Below the pieces are notes generated by a model, which ran no database searches, was not told the DNA's origin, and saw only the letters and a list, made by a program, of their open reading frames with translations. The position numbers were made by a program, and so were the translations under genes. Below, piece by piece: positions 26,286-34,712 of a DNA stretch of 64,000 nucleotides (positions are counted from its first letter, which is position 1; each line of letters opens with the position of its first letter). This DNA comes from an uncultured Clostridia bacterium (GTDB lineage Bacteria > Bacillota > Clostridia > TANB77 > UBA1234), in assembly GCA_934132775.1 (NCBI GenBank), contig CAKPAA010000005.1:1-64000 (forward strand), read 5' to 3'.

Positions 26286-26618
26286 TTGAAACTTTCTCAT
26301 TTCATTGTTTGTACAGATGCTGGACTTGCCTCTAATGAAAATAGAGCTTTTAATAACATTCAAAATAGGTCATATATTGTTACATATAGAATATTAAAAA
26401 CAGAATTTAAATCGAGACTTGTTTATCTTAAAAATGATGACAGAATTAAAGCATATTTTACCACTTGTTTCATTACGAATTTTCAGTTATTTATTAGTTC
26501 TAACGTGTTACTATCATATTCTAAAGTTATATTGTCATCCAGCTTTTACAGTTTACTTTTCACATTTGCCAACATCTTTTTCCTTATTTCTAAAAATAAA
26601 TCGTCCTATGTCTTTTAA
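26286..26618 (+). pseudogene. Decayed IS1634-family transposase fragment
   Basis: The frame reads FIVCTDAGLASNENRAFNNIQNRSYIVTYR and then directly ILKTEFKSRLVYLKNDDRIKAYFTTCFI. Both blocks are hallmark segments of IS1634-type DDE transposases (the DAGL...N..F block with the catalytic aspartate, and the later MKTEF.ARPVYL...RIKAHF.TCFI block), but in an intact transposase they lie far apart. Fusion of the two shows an internal deletion. The rest of the frame after about 26480 is unrelated. It overlaps the tail of the convergent transglutaminase gene. No terminal repeats seen. Confidence 0.75.
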
Positions 26619-28325
26619 TTTTTGATGAACCCTTTGTAAATCGAAATTATCTAATCCCAAATCTATTGCTTTTCTTGCCACTCCAAATAATTCAGAAATA
26701 CCGCTCTTGCCTTGCTCCTTTCTTAAATTTGAAATTGCTTTACGAAATGCTTGTTTCTTTTGTTTCTCTGAAATAGGAGGCTGTTCATACTCGGAAGAAA
26801 CTGTATTTTTCTCATATTCAAAAATATCATGTCCTTTAAAATCAGCATCGGATTTTAAGCAATAAGGCAATGAATATCTTCCACTCTTTATATAGTCGGC
26901 ATCCCAAGTTAAATCTGTCAAATACCAATTATTATCAATCATTACACGATTCCAAGCGTGCCCACTCAAATCTGGATTTTCGCTATTAAGTTTCAGTATT
27001 TTATTCTTCTCTTCTTCAGTTAATCCTGCAGCAATACATTCACTTTTTATGCCAATACAAGCTAATGTATTTTGCAATATTTCAGCATAACCAGTGCAAA
27101 CAGCCTTGCCGTCTACTAAACCACCATATAAATTCGCAGAGTTTTTACGTAGATTGTAATTCTCGTTGCATTTACTCTTACAGGCCACAAAATCATAATC
27201 AATTATTTTTCCCAATTGGCTATACACATATGCAAATTTTTCCAACTCGTTTGCATCACTAGGTATTCTAGAAATAATTTTATCTATTTTGCTCCTTATT
27301 AATCCATATTCTTCTGGAGTATATTTATGTATTTCCGTTTCATATAATTTTAGTGAAATTCCTCTAAGGTTGTGACTGTTTGCTAAATCATCTATTGTAA
27401 ATTCAGAGGCGTCAGACATTTCCAAATAAGTTGGAATATGTATATCACTTTTTTCTTTAATCTTTTTATAGCTAGTAGCAGAAGCATAAAACGTTGCGTT
27501 AGTTAAAGAATCCATCTCCTCAATTGCTGCCATCACATCTTCTCTGCTCATATCAATTTCATCATCTAAAATAATTTTTAAATCTGCAAGTTTAGAAAAA
27601 TCATATCTGTTTCTTAATTTGCAATAAGCATTAAACGTAATGCTTTCACACGGAAATTTTTCAATTGCATCTGCGATGTCACTAAATTTTTTATCATAAA
27701 ATCCAATATTTCCTTTTCTTTTTACAATTTCGTCTATCACTCTTTCTTCATCGCTAAATTCACATTCTGAAAATCTAAGTACAGTCTCATCTGGCAACTT
27801 GCTTACCATTTGCAAATTTGATATATTACAATTGCTAAAACTTAACTTTTTTAAACCTGTCCATTGTGCGAATATATCAGGATCGGCAGACGAAAAGTCT
27901 ATATGACTCAAACTTAAATCTCTTAGTGAATCTTTTGAAATATCAATTATTTTTTGTATCAGCCTTAAATTATCTCCGTTTATCGTGGACTGATAAATGA
28001 ATGCTTCACTCAAATTCATATGACTAATTGCAAGGCATAATTCATCTTCAAATTCTTTCTTATTAGGTATTTCTTCTTTAATAGCTATGAAAATCTTATC
28101 CAAATTTCCAAGTGCTGTTTCTTCTATTCCCTTTTCGTCATCATATAACTCAATATGATACGGCTCGCCAAATCTTTGAAAAATATATTGTTCTTTTTGC
28201 TCTGGTGTCAAAGCACCCCCCATAGCATCTTCATAAGACTTGCATACTTTATCATTGCGTATATTACGTTGTATAATTGCAGCATTAACAATAGCTGCCA
28301 CACTTTTGTTCTTAAATTTTATCAT
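26553..28325 (-). CDS. Leucine-rich-repeat-like protein with a transglutaminase-like cysteine domain
   Basis: A 590-residue protein. Residues about 95-330 carry irregular leucine-rich-type repeats (SLRDLSLSHIDFSSADPDIF, LKKLSFSNCNISNLQM, LTNATFYASATS). About residues 350-500 form a transglutaminase/papain-like core with all three catalytic residues: Cys in DGKAVCTGYAEILQNTL, His in SGHAWNRVMIDNNWYLTDLTWD and the Asp of TDLTWD. The last 60 residues are basic and helical. No signal peptide or membrane segment. AAGGAG precedes the ATG. LRR plus cysteine-protease or deamidase layouts are common in bacterial effectors; a housekeeping cross-linking or protease role is also possible. Confidence 0.75.
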   Translation of the reverse strand: MIKFKNKSVAAIVNAAIIQRNIRNDKVCKSYEDAMGGALTPEQKEQYIFQRFGEPYHIELYDDEKGIEETALGNLDKIFIAIKEEIPNKKEFEDELCLAISHMNLSEAFIYQSTINGDNLRLIQKIIDISKDSLRDLSLSHIDFSSADPDIFAQWTGLKKLSFSNCNISNLQMVSKLPDETVLRFSECEFSDEERVIDEIVKRKGNIGFYDKKFSDIADAIEKFPCESITFNAYCKLRNRYDFSKLADLKIILDDEIDMSREDVMAAIEEMDSLTNATFYASATSYKKIKEKSDIHIPTYLEMSDASEFTIDDLANSHNLRGISLKLYETEIHKYTPEEYGLIRSKIDKIISRIPSDANELEKFAYVYSQLGKIIDYDFVACKSKCNENYNLRKNSANLYGGLVDGKAVCTGYAEILQNTLACIGIKSECIAAGLTEEEKNKILKLNSENPDLSGHAWNRVMIDNNWYLTDLTWDADYIKSGRYSLPYCLKSDADFKGHDIFEYEKNTVSSEYEQPPISEKQKKQAFRKAISNLRKEQGKSGISELFGVARKAIDLGLDNFDLQRVHQKLKDIGRFIFRNKEKDVGKCEK

Positions 28326-28450
28326 ATGTCAAGACTCCTTAATCTTATTTTTTATCTCTTATTAACAAATTGAAAAAGTATTTTTTGAAATATGAAAGTA
28401 GCAGACTTTTCAGCTCGTTACGCATCAAATTCATTCCGTATTGCATAAAG

Positions 28451-28494
28451 ACTTCAATTTATATGAGAACTTTTCTCACTTGATACACTGAAGT
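28451..28494 (-). terminator. Hairpin downstream of the 150-residue island gene
   Basis: Outer arms ACTTCA/TGAAGT and inner GAGAA/TTCTC form a two-part stem directly behind the leftward gene, followed by CTTTATG. Confidence 0.5.
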
Positions 28495-28505
28495 TTTATC
28501 ACTTT

Positions 28506-28958
28506 TTACTTTTTAAAAATTTTTCTAATAAAATTAAGCATTTTTTCAAAAAAATTATTCTTTTTTATTTTAACTATTTCATTTTCTATTTTAGTTGCCA
28601 CTTCACTTTGACTGTTAGTTGCCTTATCATTGCCATCAGCATTTTTTTCAAGCAATAGTTCATATTCTTTGCTTCTCTTTTCAGCATTCATTTTATCGTT
28701 ATCATCAATTTGTTTTTTCAACATATCTTTTTCTTCTTGATCGTCACAAAAATACTTGATATAAATATATGATAATAATGCTAATGTATCTTTATCTGAT
28801 ATCTGAAACTTAACTGGAATATCTTTATTTATTTGAAAATCATAATTTGGAATAATGTTCTTTTTCATTTCTTCAACTAGACTACTTGGTAAGTCTTCTA
28901 GCAAATTTAAAGATTCAAGTGCAATATATGCTTCTGTATAAGCTTTTTTACTTATCAT
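28506..28958 (-). CDS. Small charged island protein with a basic amphipathic tail
   Basis: A 150-residue soluble protein of unknown function. The N-terminal 80 residues look folded (ISKKAYTEAYIALESLNLLEDLPSSLVEEMKK ... DKDTLALLSYIYIKYF); the middle is a charged coiled coil (DDQEEKDMLKKQIDDNDKMNAEKRSKEYELLLEK), and the tail NNFFEKMLNFIRKIFKK is a basic amphipathic helix able to bind membrane. It has its own promoter and hairpin. It heads the island next to the transglutaminase gene. Similar small proteins with a conserved N-terminal helix pair recur beside effector-like genes in Clostridia in my experience, but I cannot name the family. Confidence 0.65.
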   Translation of the reverse strand: MISKKAYTEAYIALESLNLLEDLPSSLVEEMKKNIIPNYDFQINKDIPVKFQISDKDTLALLSYIYIKYFCDDQEEKDMLKKQIDDNDKMNAEKRSKEYELLLEKNADGNDKATNSQSEVATKIENEIVKIKKNNFFEKMLNFIRKIFKK

Positions 28959-29031
28959 TTTTTCTCCTCTCTAATGGTTTTATCTTTCGTTGTTCTTTCT
29001 TTTTCAATGATAATTTTCTTTACCTACTAAA

Positions 29032-29061
29032 ATTCTATCACACTTGTCACACAATATTCAA
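29032..29061 (-). promoter_or_regulatory. SigA-type promoter for the 150-residue island gene
   Basis: On the minus strand TTGAAT (29061-29056), 18-base spacer, TAGAAT (29037-29032). Confidence 0.6.
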
Positions 29062-29118
29062 TAATAAAAGTGAAAAAACACATTGTCTATAAAACTCAAA
29101 TGTCTTTCCGTGCCAAAA

Positions 29119-29150
29119 GCACCAGCTAACTTCTAAATATTAGCTGGTGC
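29119..29150 (-). terminator. Intrinsic terminator of the carboxypeptidase gene
   Basis: Perfect arms GCACCAGCTAA (29119-29129) and TTAGCTGGTGC (29140-29150), followed leftwards by TTTTGG. Confidence 0.85.
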
Positions 29151-29184
29151 CTACCTTTTAATATGATTAAAATAACTATACGTT

Positions 29185-30402
29185 TTACCTTCCTAATCTA
29201 TATCCAAAACCAACAAGTTCATCTAAATAATTTATAAAATTTTTTCTTTTCACTTCCTGATTTGAAAGAAGATTTCCACTACTAATTAGTTCATCATTCA
29301 AATAACAATTTATTGTTCCAAGTTTTTCTCTATATGCGATTGGTGCAGAAATTTGATCATCATATATTATTTCTGTTCTTATATTTTTCTCGTCTCCCTT
29401 TCCTATCAATGCTGAAACATCTTTTTCTACAACAACTTCTATTTCTTTTTCATTTCCTTTCTCAATTGGTATTTTTTCTATAACTTGATTTTGACTTGCA
29501 AGCACCTTGTTTGAAAAGTTTGCAAATCCGTAGTCAAGCAGTTTCCTTGCATCATCAAACCTGTTTTGACTGGTTGTTCCGTGAACAACAACAGCAATTA
29601 ACTTTAAATCATTTCTAGTTGCCGTTGCCGATAAATTAAAACCAGCCATTGATGTTGAACCAGTTTTTAAGCCTGTGCACCCCGAATAAAATCTTACTAA
29701 TTTATTCGTGTTTACTAGTTGTGATTTTCCATCTCTTAAAGAATCCATCCATATCTTTGTGTATTCGTGCATTTTAGGATGGTTTTTACTTAACTCTCTA
29801 CTCATCAAAGCTATATCATATGCTGATGTTAAGTGACCATCTTCATCAATTCCGTGACAATTTTTAAAAGTTGTATCATTCATTCCAAGTTCTTTTGCTT
29901 TGTCATTCATTTTTTGTACAAATGCTTCTTCACTTCCGCCGACAAACTCGGCCATTGCCATACTACAATCATTTGCTGATACAACACAGATAGCTTTAAG
30001 CATTTCGTGCACTGTAAGCTGTTCTGTTTCATTAAGCCATATCTGTGAGCCACCCATTTTTCTAGCTTTTTCACTACAAGGAACTCTGTCATCTAAATTT
30101 ATTTGACCGCTGTCCAATGCCTCCATAACTAGTAAAAGCGTCATTACTTTTGTCACACTTGCTGGCCTTAACTTCTTATGTTCATTTTTTGCATACAATA
30201 TAGTGCCTGTATCCTCGTCAATTAAAATAGCAGATTCAGAGTCCAATTCAAGATTTGCCTTGTTAGGTATTTGTGCCATTGTTTCAATAAGTGAGCTATC
30301 TTTCCATACCGGTATCATACTATTATCTTCAAAATATGCCAGAGAATTCAGCGATATAAATAATATTGTAAAACACATAAAAATACAAACATATCTTTTC
30401 AT
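29185..30402 (-). CDS. D-alanyl-D-alanine carboxypeptidase (DacF/PBP5 family)
   Basis: A 405-residue exported serine peptidase that trims the terminal D-Ala of peptidoglycan stem peptides. A signal peptide (about residues 1-22) precedes the penicillin-binding domain. Active-site motifs: SVTK (82-85, nucleophile S82), SAN (142-144) and KTG (246-248). The C-terminal part (about 300-400) matches the PBP5-type beta domain, and a tail (NFINYLDELVGFGYRLGR) may contact the membrane. Start at 30402 (MKRYVCIF) has GGAGG eight bases upstream; an upstream ATG lacks one. Single gene. DacF, DacB and DacA cannot be distinguished with confidence. Confidence 0.93.
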   Translation of the reverse strand: MKRYVCIFMCFTILFISLNSLAYFEDNSMIPVWKDSSLIETMAQIPNKANLELDSESAILIDEDTGTILYAKNEHKKLRPASVTKVMTLLLVMEALDSGQINLDDRVPCSEKARKMGGSQIWLNETEQLTVHEMLKAICVVSANDCSMAMAEFVGGSEEAFVQKMNDKAKELGMNDTTFKNCHGIDEDGHLTSAYDIALMSRELSKNHPKMHEYTKIWMDSLRDGKSQLVNTNKLVRFYSGCTGLKTGSTSMAGFNLSATATRNDLKLIAVVVHGTTSQNRFDDARKLLDYGFANFSNKVLASQNQVIEKIPIEKGNEKEIEVVVEKDVSALIGKGDEKNIRTEIIYDDQISAPIAYREKLGTINCYLNDELISSGNLLSNQEVKRKNFINYLDELVGFGYRLGR

Positions 30403-30526
30403 ATATAGATCCTCCAAAATAATTTTATTTAAACAAACTTAATTTTTATTAAGTTCCACTTACTTTATTTCTATTTTTGTGGATATATTTTTATGATATG
30501 TATATATAAATTTCAGATTATATATT

Positions 30527-30562
30527 GAAAAAGAGAACCTTGAAAAAACAAAGTTCCCTTTT
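30527..30562 (-). terminator. Intrinsic terminator of the HA-repeat genes
   Basis: Arms 30531-30542 and 30549-30560 pair (AAGAGAACCTTG / CAAAGTTCCCTT, two mismatches) and run leftwards into TTTTTC. Confidence 0.7.
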
Positions 30563-30663
30563 TAAATTTTGTCAAACTATTAGAATTGACAATTTTGCAT
30601 AATGACATTATTTGAATGTTTCTTAATGTTTAAACGCTTCCGCAAAAATCAGCTTTGTACATC

Positions 30664-32277
30664 TCAGCTGTACCTATGTTTTCTGCCTTTTTTCGCTGTC
30701 CAAGCGAAATTAGCATCATTAAGCATTTGTTCTTGGGCACAAGTAAGTTTGATACCACCCGAGCGAATACTTTGAACCCATTGCCCAAGTTTGTTTCCTT
30801 CCGGAGTTATAAAATCAAATGGCACATAACCGTTTTGATTATACTTTAGAAAGTCCTCATACCATTCCTCAAACTTACGGGTCTTTCTTATTTTTTCCCA
30901 GCGAAAACCTGCCTGACTAAGCTTTTCCTTTTGCTCACTGGTCAATTTAGTACGTCCTGAACGAACGCTCCAAACCCAATGGCCAAGTATATTTCCTTCC
31001 GGAGTTATAAAATTTACTGATACAAAGCCATTTTGATTATACTTTAGAAAATCTTCATACCACTCTTCAAATTTACGAGGCTTTCTATGCACTAACCAGA
31101 CAAAATTAACATCATTAAGCATTTGTTCTTGGGTACAAGTAAGTTTGATGCTACCCGAGCGAATACTTTGAACCCATTGACCAAGTTTGTTTCCTTCCGG
31201 AGTTATAAAATCAAATGGCACATAACCGTTTTGATTATACTTTAGAAAGTCCTCATACCATTCCTCAAACTTACGGGGCTTTCTTATTTTTTTCCAGCGA
31301 AAACCTGCCTGACTAAGCTTTTCCTTTTGCTCACTGGTCAATTTAGCACGTCCATAACGAACACTCCAAGCCCAATAGCCAAGTATATTTCCTTCCGGAG
31401 TTACAAATCTAAATGGTACAGAACCATTTTGATTATATTTCAAGAAATCCTTATACCATTCTTCAAACTTACGAGGCTTTCTTTGCATTGCCCAAATAAA
31501 ATTAACATCATTAAGCATTTGTTCTTGGGCACAAGTATGTTTGGTACCACCCGAGCGAATACTTTGAACCCATTGACCAAGTTTGTTTCCTTCCGGAGTT
31601 ATAAAATCAAATGGCACATAACCGTTTTGATTATACTTCAGAAAGTCCTCATACCATTCCTCAAACTTACGGGGCTTTCTTATTTTTTCCCAGCGAAAAC
31701 CTGCCTGACTAAGCTTTTCCTTTTGCTCACTGGTCAATTTAGCATGTCCTGAACGAACTTTATTAAACCAGTGACCAAGTCTGTTTCCTTCCGGAGTTAT
31801 AAAATCAAATGGCACATAACCGTTTTGATTATACTTCAGAAAGTTCTCATACCATTCCTCAAACTTACGGGGCTTTCTTATTTTTTCCCAGCGAAAACCT
31901 GCCTGACTAAGCTTTTCCTTTTGCTCACTGGTCAATTTAGCATGTCCTGAACGAACTTTATTAACCCAGCGACCAAGTTTGTTTCCTTCCGGAGTTATAA
32001 AATCAAATGGCACATAACCGTTTTGATTATACTTCAAAAAGTCCTCATACCATTCTTCAAATTTACGAGGCTTTCTTTGAGGCGCTGACCAGACAAAATT
32101 AACATCATTAAGCATTTGTTTTTGATCATCAGTCAATCTAATGCCCCCTGAGCGAACATTATTAACCCAGATACCAAGTTTTTTTCCTTCTGGAGTTATA
32201 AATTTAACTGGTACAGAGCCATTTTGATTATACTTCAAAAAGTCCTTATACCATTCTTCAAACGTCCGTCTTGCCAT
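30664..32277 (-). CDS. Eight-copy helicase-associated (HA) domain repeat protein
   Basis: A 537-residue protein consisting only of eight tandem repeats of about 66 residues. Each reads RKFEEWYEDFLKYNQNG..VP..FITPEG..LG.WV..IRSG..KLT..Q..ML..(N/G)F.W, the signature of the helicase-associated domain (PF03457): W, G-x-VP, LGxWV, R, Q and F-x-W positions are all kept. In known proteins HA domains follow a superfamily II helicase; here no helicase is attached or adjacent. Repeats of two alternating types (...AQEQMLNDVNFIW and ...EQKEKLSQAGFRW) suggest duplication of a two-repeat unit. A basic tail (KKGRKHRYS) ends the protein. It follows the five-copy gene by 56 bases without a promoter. Nucleic-acid binding is inferred. 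Confidence 0.88.
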   Translation of the reverse strand: MARRTFEEWYKDFLKYNQNGSVPVKFITPEGKKLGIWVNNVRSGGIRLTDDQKQMLNDVNFVWSAPQRKPRKFEEWYEDFLKYNQNGYVPFDFITPEGNKLGRWVNKVRSGHAKLTSEQKEKLSQAGFRWEKIRKPRKFEEWYENFLKYNQNGYVPFDFITPEGNRLGHWFNKVRSGHAKLTSEQKEKLSQAGFRWEKIRKPRKFEEWYEDFLKYNQNGYVPFDFITPEGNKLGQWVQSIRSGGTKHTCAQEQMLNDVNFIWAMQRKPRKFEEWYKDFLKYNQNGSVPFRFVTPEGNILGYWAWSVRYGRAKLTSEQKEKLSQAGFRWKKIRKPRKFEEWYEDFLKYNQNGYVPFDFITPEGNKLGQWVQSIRSGSIKLTCTQEQMLNDVNFVWLVHRKPRKFEEWYEDFLKYNQNGFVSVNFITPEGNILGHWVWSVRSGRTKLTSEQKEKLSQAGFRWEKIRKTRKFEEWYEDFLKYNQNGYVPFDFITPEGNKLGQWVQSIRSGGIKLTCAQEQMLNDANFAWTAKKGRKHRYS

Positions 32278-32333
32278 TTAAAGTCATCTCCATTCTTTGT
32301 AGTAGTTGAATTAAAAAGTAGACACAAAACTTT

Positions 32334-33350
32334 TTAATTGTAGCTATGATTCTTCCCTTTTTTCACGAGCCAAACAAAATTGGCATCATTAAGCATTTGT
32401 TTTTGATCATCAGTCAATCTAATGCCCCCTGAGCGAACATTATTAACCCAGATACCAAGTTTTTTTCCTTCTGGAGTTATAAATTTAACTGGTACAGAGC
32501 CATTTTGATTGTACTTCAGAAAATCTTCGTACCACTCTTCAAACTTACGGGTGTTTCTTTGCATTACCCAAATAAAATTAACATCATTAAGCACTTGTTT
32601 CTGTTTACAAGTAAGTTTAATACCACCCAAGCGAATACTTTGAACCCATCGCCCAAGTTCGTTCCCTTCAGGAGTTACAAAGCTCCGTGGTACAGAACCA
32701 TTTTGATTATATTTCAGAAAGTCCTCATACCATTCTTCAAACTTACGAGGCTTTCTTATTTTTTCCCAGCAAAAACCAACCTGGCTGAGCTTTTCCTTTT
32801 GTGCATTGGTCAATTTAGTACGTCCTAAACGAATACTTTGAACCCATAGTCCAAGTTTGTTTCCTTCCGGAGTTACAAATCTAACTGGCACAAAGCCATT
32901 TTGACTATATTTCAAAAAGTCTTTGTACCATTCTTCAAATTTACGAGGCTTTCTTTTCATTGCCCAAATAAAATTAACATCATTAAGCATTTGTTCTTGG
33001 GCACAAGTAAGTTTGATGCTACCCGAGCGAATACTTTGAACCCATTGACCAAGTTTGTTTCCTTCCGGAGTTATAAAATCAAATGGCACATAACCGTTTT
33101 GATTATATTTCAAAAAGTCCCAAAACCACTCCTCAAATTTGCGATATTTGCCTTTTACTGTCCAAACAAAGTTGGCATTTTTCAACATTTGTTCCTGTTT
33201 AGAAGTAAGTTTAGCCTCGCCAGAGCGGACTCGTTGAACCCAAGCACCAAGGCCATTGCCTTCTGGAGTCACAAACCCACCTGGCACAGAACCATTTTGA
33301 TTATATTTTAAAAAGTCCTCATACCATTCTTCAAACGTCCGTTTTGCCAT
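32334..33350 (-). CDS. Five-copy HA-domain repeat protein
   Basis: A 338-residue protein made of five HA repeats, starting MAKRTFEEWYEDFLKYNQNG and ending in the basic tail KKGKNHSYN. The last repeat (about residues 272-330) is almost identical to the first repeat of the following eight-copy gene, including KFITPEGKKLGIWVNNVRSGG, which marks a recent exchange between the two. The second repeat begins KYRKFEEWFWDF, a variant shared with the two-copy gene. Own promoter upstream (33409-33437). Co-transcribed with the eight-copy gene. No enzyme domain, signal peptide or membrane helix. Confidence 0.87.
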   Translation of the reverse strand: MAKRTFEEWYEDFLKYNQNGSVPGGFVTPEGNGLGAWVQRVRSGEAKLTSKQEQMLKNANFVWTVKGKYRKFEEWFWDFLKYNQNGYVPFDFITPEGNKLGQWVQSIRSGSIKLTCAQEQMLNDVNFIWAMKRKPRKFEEWYKDFLKYSQNGFVPVRFVTPEGNKLGLWVQSIRLGRTKLTNAQKEKLSQVGFCWEKIRKPRKFEEWYEDFLKYNQNGSVPRSFVTPEGNELGRWVQSIRLGGIKLTCKQKQVLNDVNFIWVMQRNTRKFEEWYEDFLKYNQNGSVPVKFITPEGKKLGIWVNNVRSGGIRLTDDQKQMLNDANFVWLVKKGKNHSYN

Positions 33351-33408
33351 TTAAAGTCATCTCCCAATCCTTGTATCAATTGAATTAAAATGTTTAATTA
33401 GTGCGTGT

Positions 33409-33437
33409 TTCCCAGCATATGTTGCACATTATGCTAA
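33409..33437 (-). promoter_or_regulatory. HA-gene promoter copy 3 (five-copy gene)
   Basis: Minus strand TTAGCA (33437-33432), 17-base spacer, TGGGAA (33414-33409). The spacer TAATGTGCAACATATGC is nearly the same as in the other two copies; the -10 is the most diverged, suggesting weaker activity. Confidence 0.55.
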
Positions 33438-33487
33438 GAAAAAGATTTTAGTTTCAAGTACGTCTGTAAAAGTAGACACAAAACTTT

Positions 33488-33910
33488 TTAATTGTATTTA
33501 TGTTTTCTACCTTTTTCCGCTGACCAAACAAAATCGGCATCATCTAGCATTTGCTTTTGCTCAGCAGTCAATTTGAGCTGCCCAGAACGAATGTTATGAA
33601 TCCAAATACCAAGCCTGTTACCTTCTGGAGTTATAAAATCTCTTGGCACATAACCGTTTTGATTATATTTCAAAAAGTCCCAAAGCCATTCTTCAAATCT
33701 GCGATATTTGCCTTTTATTGTCCAAACAAAGTTGGCATTTTTCAACATTTGTTTCTGCTCAGAAGTAAGTTTGGTATCGCCAGCACGAACTCGTTGAATC
33801 CACGTACCAAGTTTGTTGCCTTCTGGAGTCACAAACCCACCTGGCACAGAACCATTTTGATTATATTTTAAAAAGTCCTTATACCATTCTTCAAACGTCC
33901 GTTTTGCCAT
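33488..33910 (-). CDS. Two-copy HA-domain repeat protein
   Basis: A 140-residue protein with two HA repeats and the basic tail EKGRKHKYN. Repeat 1 is MAKRTFEEWYKDFLKYNQNGSVPGGFVTPEGNKLGTWIQRVR, nearly the same as repeat 1 of the five-copy gene; repeat 2 has the KYRRFEEWLWDF variant. It is the minimal form of the family and may approximate the ancestral gene. Preceded by its own promoter copy (33967-33995) and followed, 137 bases on, by the promoter of the five-copy gene. ATG has GGAGATGACTTTAA upstream, the leader shared by the group. Confidence 0.85.
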   Translation of the reverse strand: MAKRTFEEWYKDFLKYNQNGSVPGGFVTPEGNKLGTWIQRVRAGDTKLTSEQKQMLKNANFVWTIKGKYRRFEEWLWDFLKYNQNGYVPRDFITPEGNRLGIWIHNIRSGQLKLTAEQKQMLDDADFVWSAEKGRKHKYN

Positions 33911-33966
33911 TTAAAGTCATCTCCATTTTTTGTAGCAATGAATTAAAATGTTTAATTAGTGTAGGT

Positions 33967-33995
33967 TTTCTATCATATGTTACGCATTATGCCAA
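33967..33995 (-). promoter_or_regulatory. HA-gene promoter copy 2 (two-copy gene)
   Basis: Minus strand TTGGCA (33995-33990), 17-base spacer TAATGCGTAACATATGA, TAGAAA (33972-33967). Confidence 0.6.
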
Positions 33996-34033
33996 GAAAA
34001 AAAGACTATCTATATGATTAGACTCTAAACTTT

Positions 34034-34654
34034 TTAATTGCAACTGTGTTTTCTACCTTTTTTCAACGACCAAATGAAATTGGCATCATTAAGCAGTTGC
34101 CTCTGTTCATCAACCAATTTAATACGTCCTGCACGAATATTATTAACCCAGTTGCCAAGCTTATTTCCTTCTGGAGTTATAAAATTACATGGCACATAAC
34201 CGCCCTGATTATATTTTAAAAAATCCAAAAACCATTCCTCGAATTTACGAGACTTCCTTTGCATTGACCAGACAAAATTAGTATTATTAAGCATTTGTTT
34301 TTGCGCAACTGTTAACTTAATGCTACCCGAACGAACATTTCGAATCCAACGACCAAGTTTATATCCCTCTGGAGTTATAAATTTTGCTGGTAAAGAACCA
34401 TCTTTACTATATTTTAAAAAGTCCATATACCATTTTTCAAACTTACGTTTCTTTTTTTTCAATGCCCAAATGAAATTGGCATCTTCAAGTAATTGTTTCT
34501 GCTCAAGAGTAAGCCTAATATCTCCACCACGAACATTGTGAACCCAGCAACCAAGCTTTTTTCCTTCTGGGGTTACAAAGTTATACGGTACAGAGCCATT
34601 CCGATTATACTTCAGAAAATCATCATACCATTCATTAAATGTCCGCCTCTTCAT
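34034..34654 (-). CDS. Three-copy HA-domain repeat protein
   Basis: A 206-residue protein with three HA repeats, the most diverged of the four genes (MKRRTFNEWYDDFLKYNRNGSVPYNF; third repeat EEWFLDFLKYNQGGYVPCNF), ending in the shared basic tail KKGRKHSCN. It is the first gene of the array and has the promoter closest to consensus. It lies 123 bases upstream of the two-copy gene. All invariant HA positions (W, VP, LGxWV, R, Q, F-x-W) are kept, so the protein is probably functional. Target unknown. Confidence 0.87.
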   Translation of the reverse strand: MKRRTFNEWYDDFLKYNRNGSVPYNFVTPEGKKLGCWVHNVRGGDIRLTLEQKQLLEDANFIWALKKKKRKFEKWYMDFLKYSKDGSLPAKFITPEGYKLGRWIRNVRSGSIKLTVAQKQMLNNTNFVWSMQRKSRKFEEWFLDFLKYNQGGYVPCNFITPEGNKLGNWVNNIRAGRIKLVDEQRQLLNDANFIWSLKKGRKHSCN

Positions 34655-34712
34655 TCAAAGTCATCTCCCAATCTTTATTGTAATTGAAAATTAAATTGTT
34701 TAACCAGTAAAC

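Larger units (their letters stand above)
30664..34654 (-). repeat. Array of 18 HA-domain coding repeats in four genes
   Basis: Repeats of about 198 bases occur 8, 5, 2 and 3 times in four consecutive genes, with strong similarity at DNA level (for example long stretches encoding NGYVPFDFITPEGNKLGQWVQ are almost unchanged). The 3' ends (KKGRKH-type tail plus AAACTTTTTAATTG behind the stop) and the promoter regions are also duplicated, so whole genes as well as single repeats have multiplied. Confidence 0.9.

Noticed and set aside
26419..26625. 68-residue open frame over the IS relic
   Set aside because: Different frame of the transposase fragment and the end of the opposite gene; no signals of its own.
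31327..33871. Long open frames on the plus strand opposite the HA genes
   Set aside because: They mirror the repeat structure of the minus-strand genes, have no ribosome sites and encode no plausible protein.
30664..34654. CRISPR-like regular repeats
   Set aside because: The ~198-base periodicity is coding repeats in an open frame with conserved protein pattern, and there are no short repeats with unique spacers.
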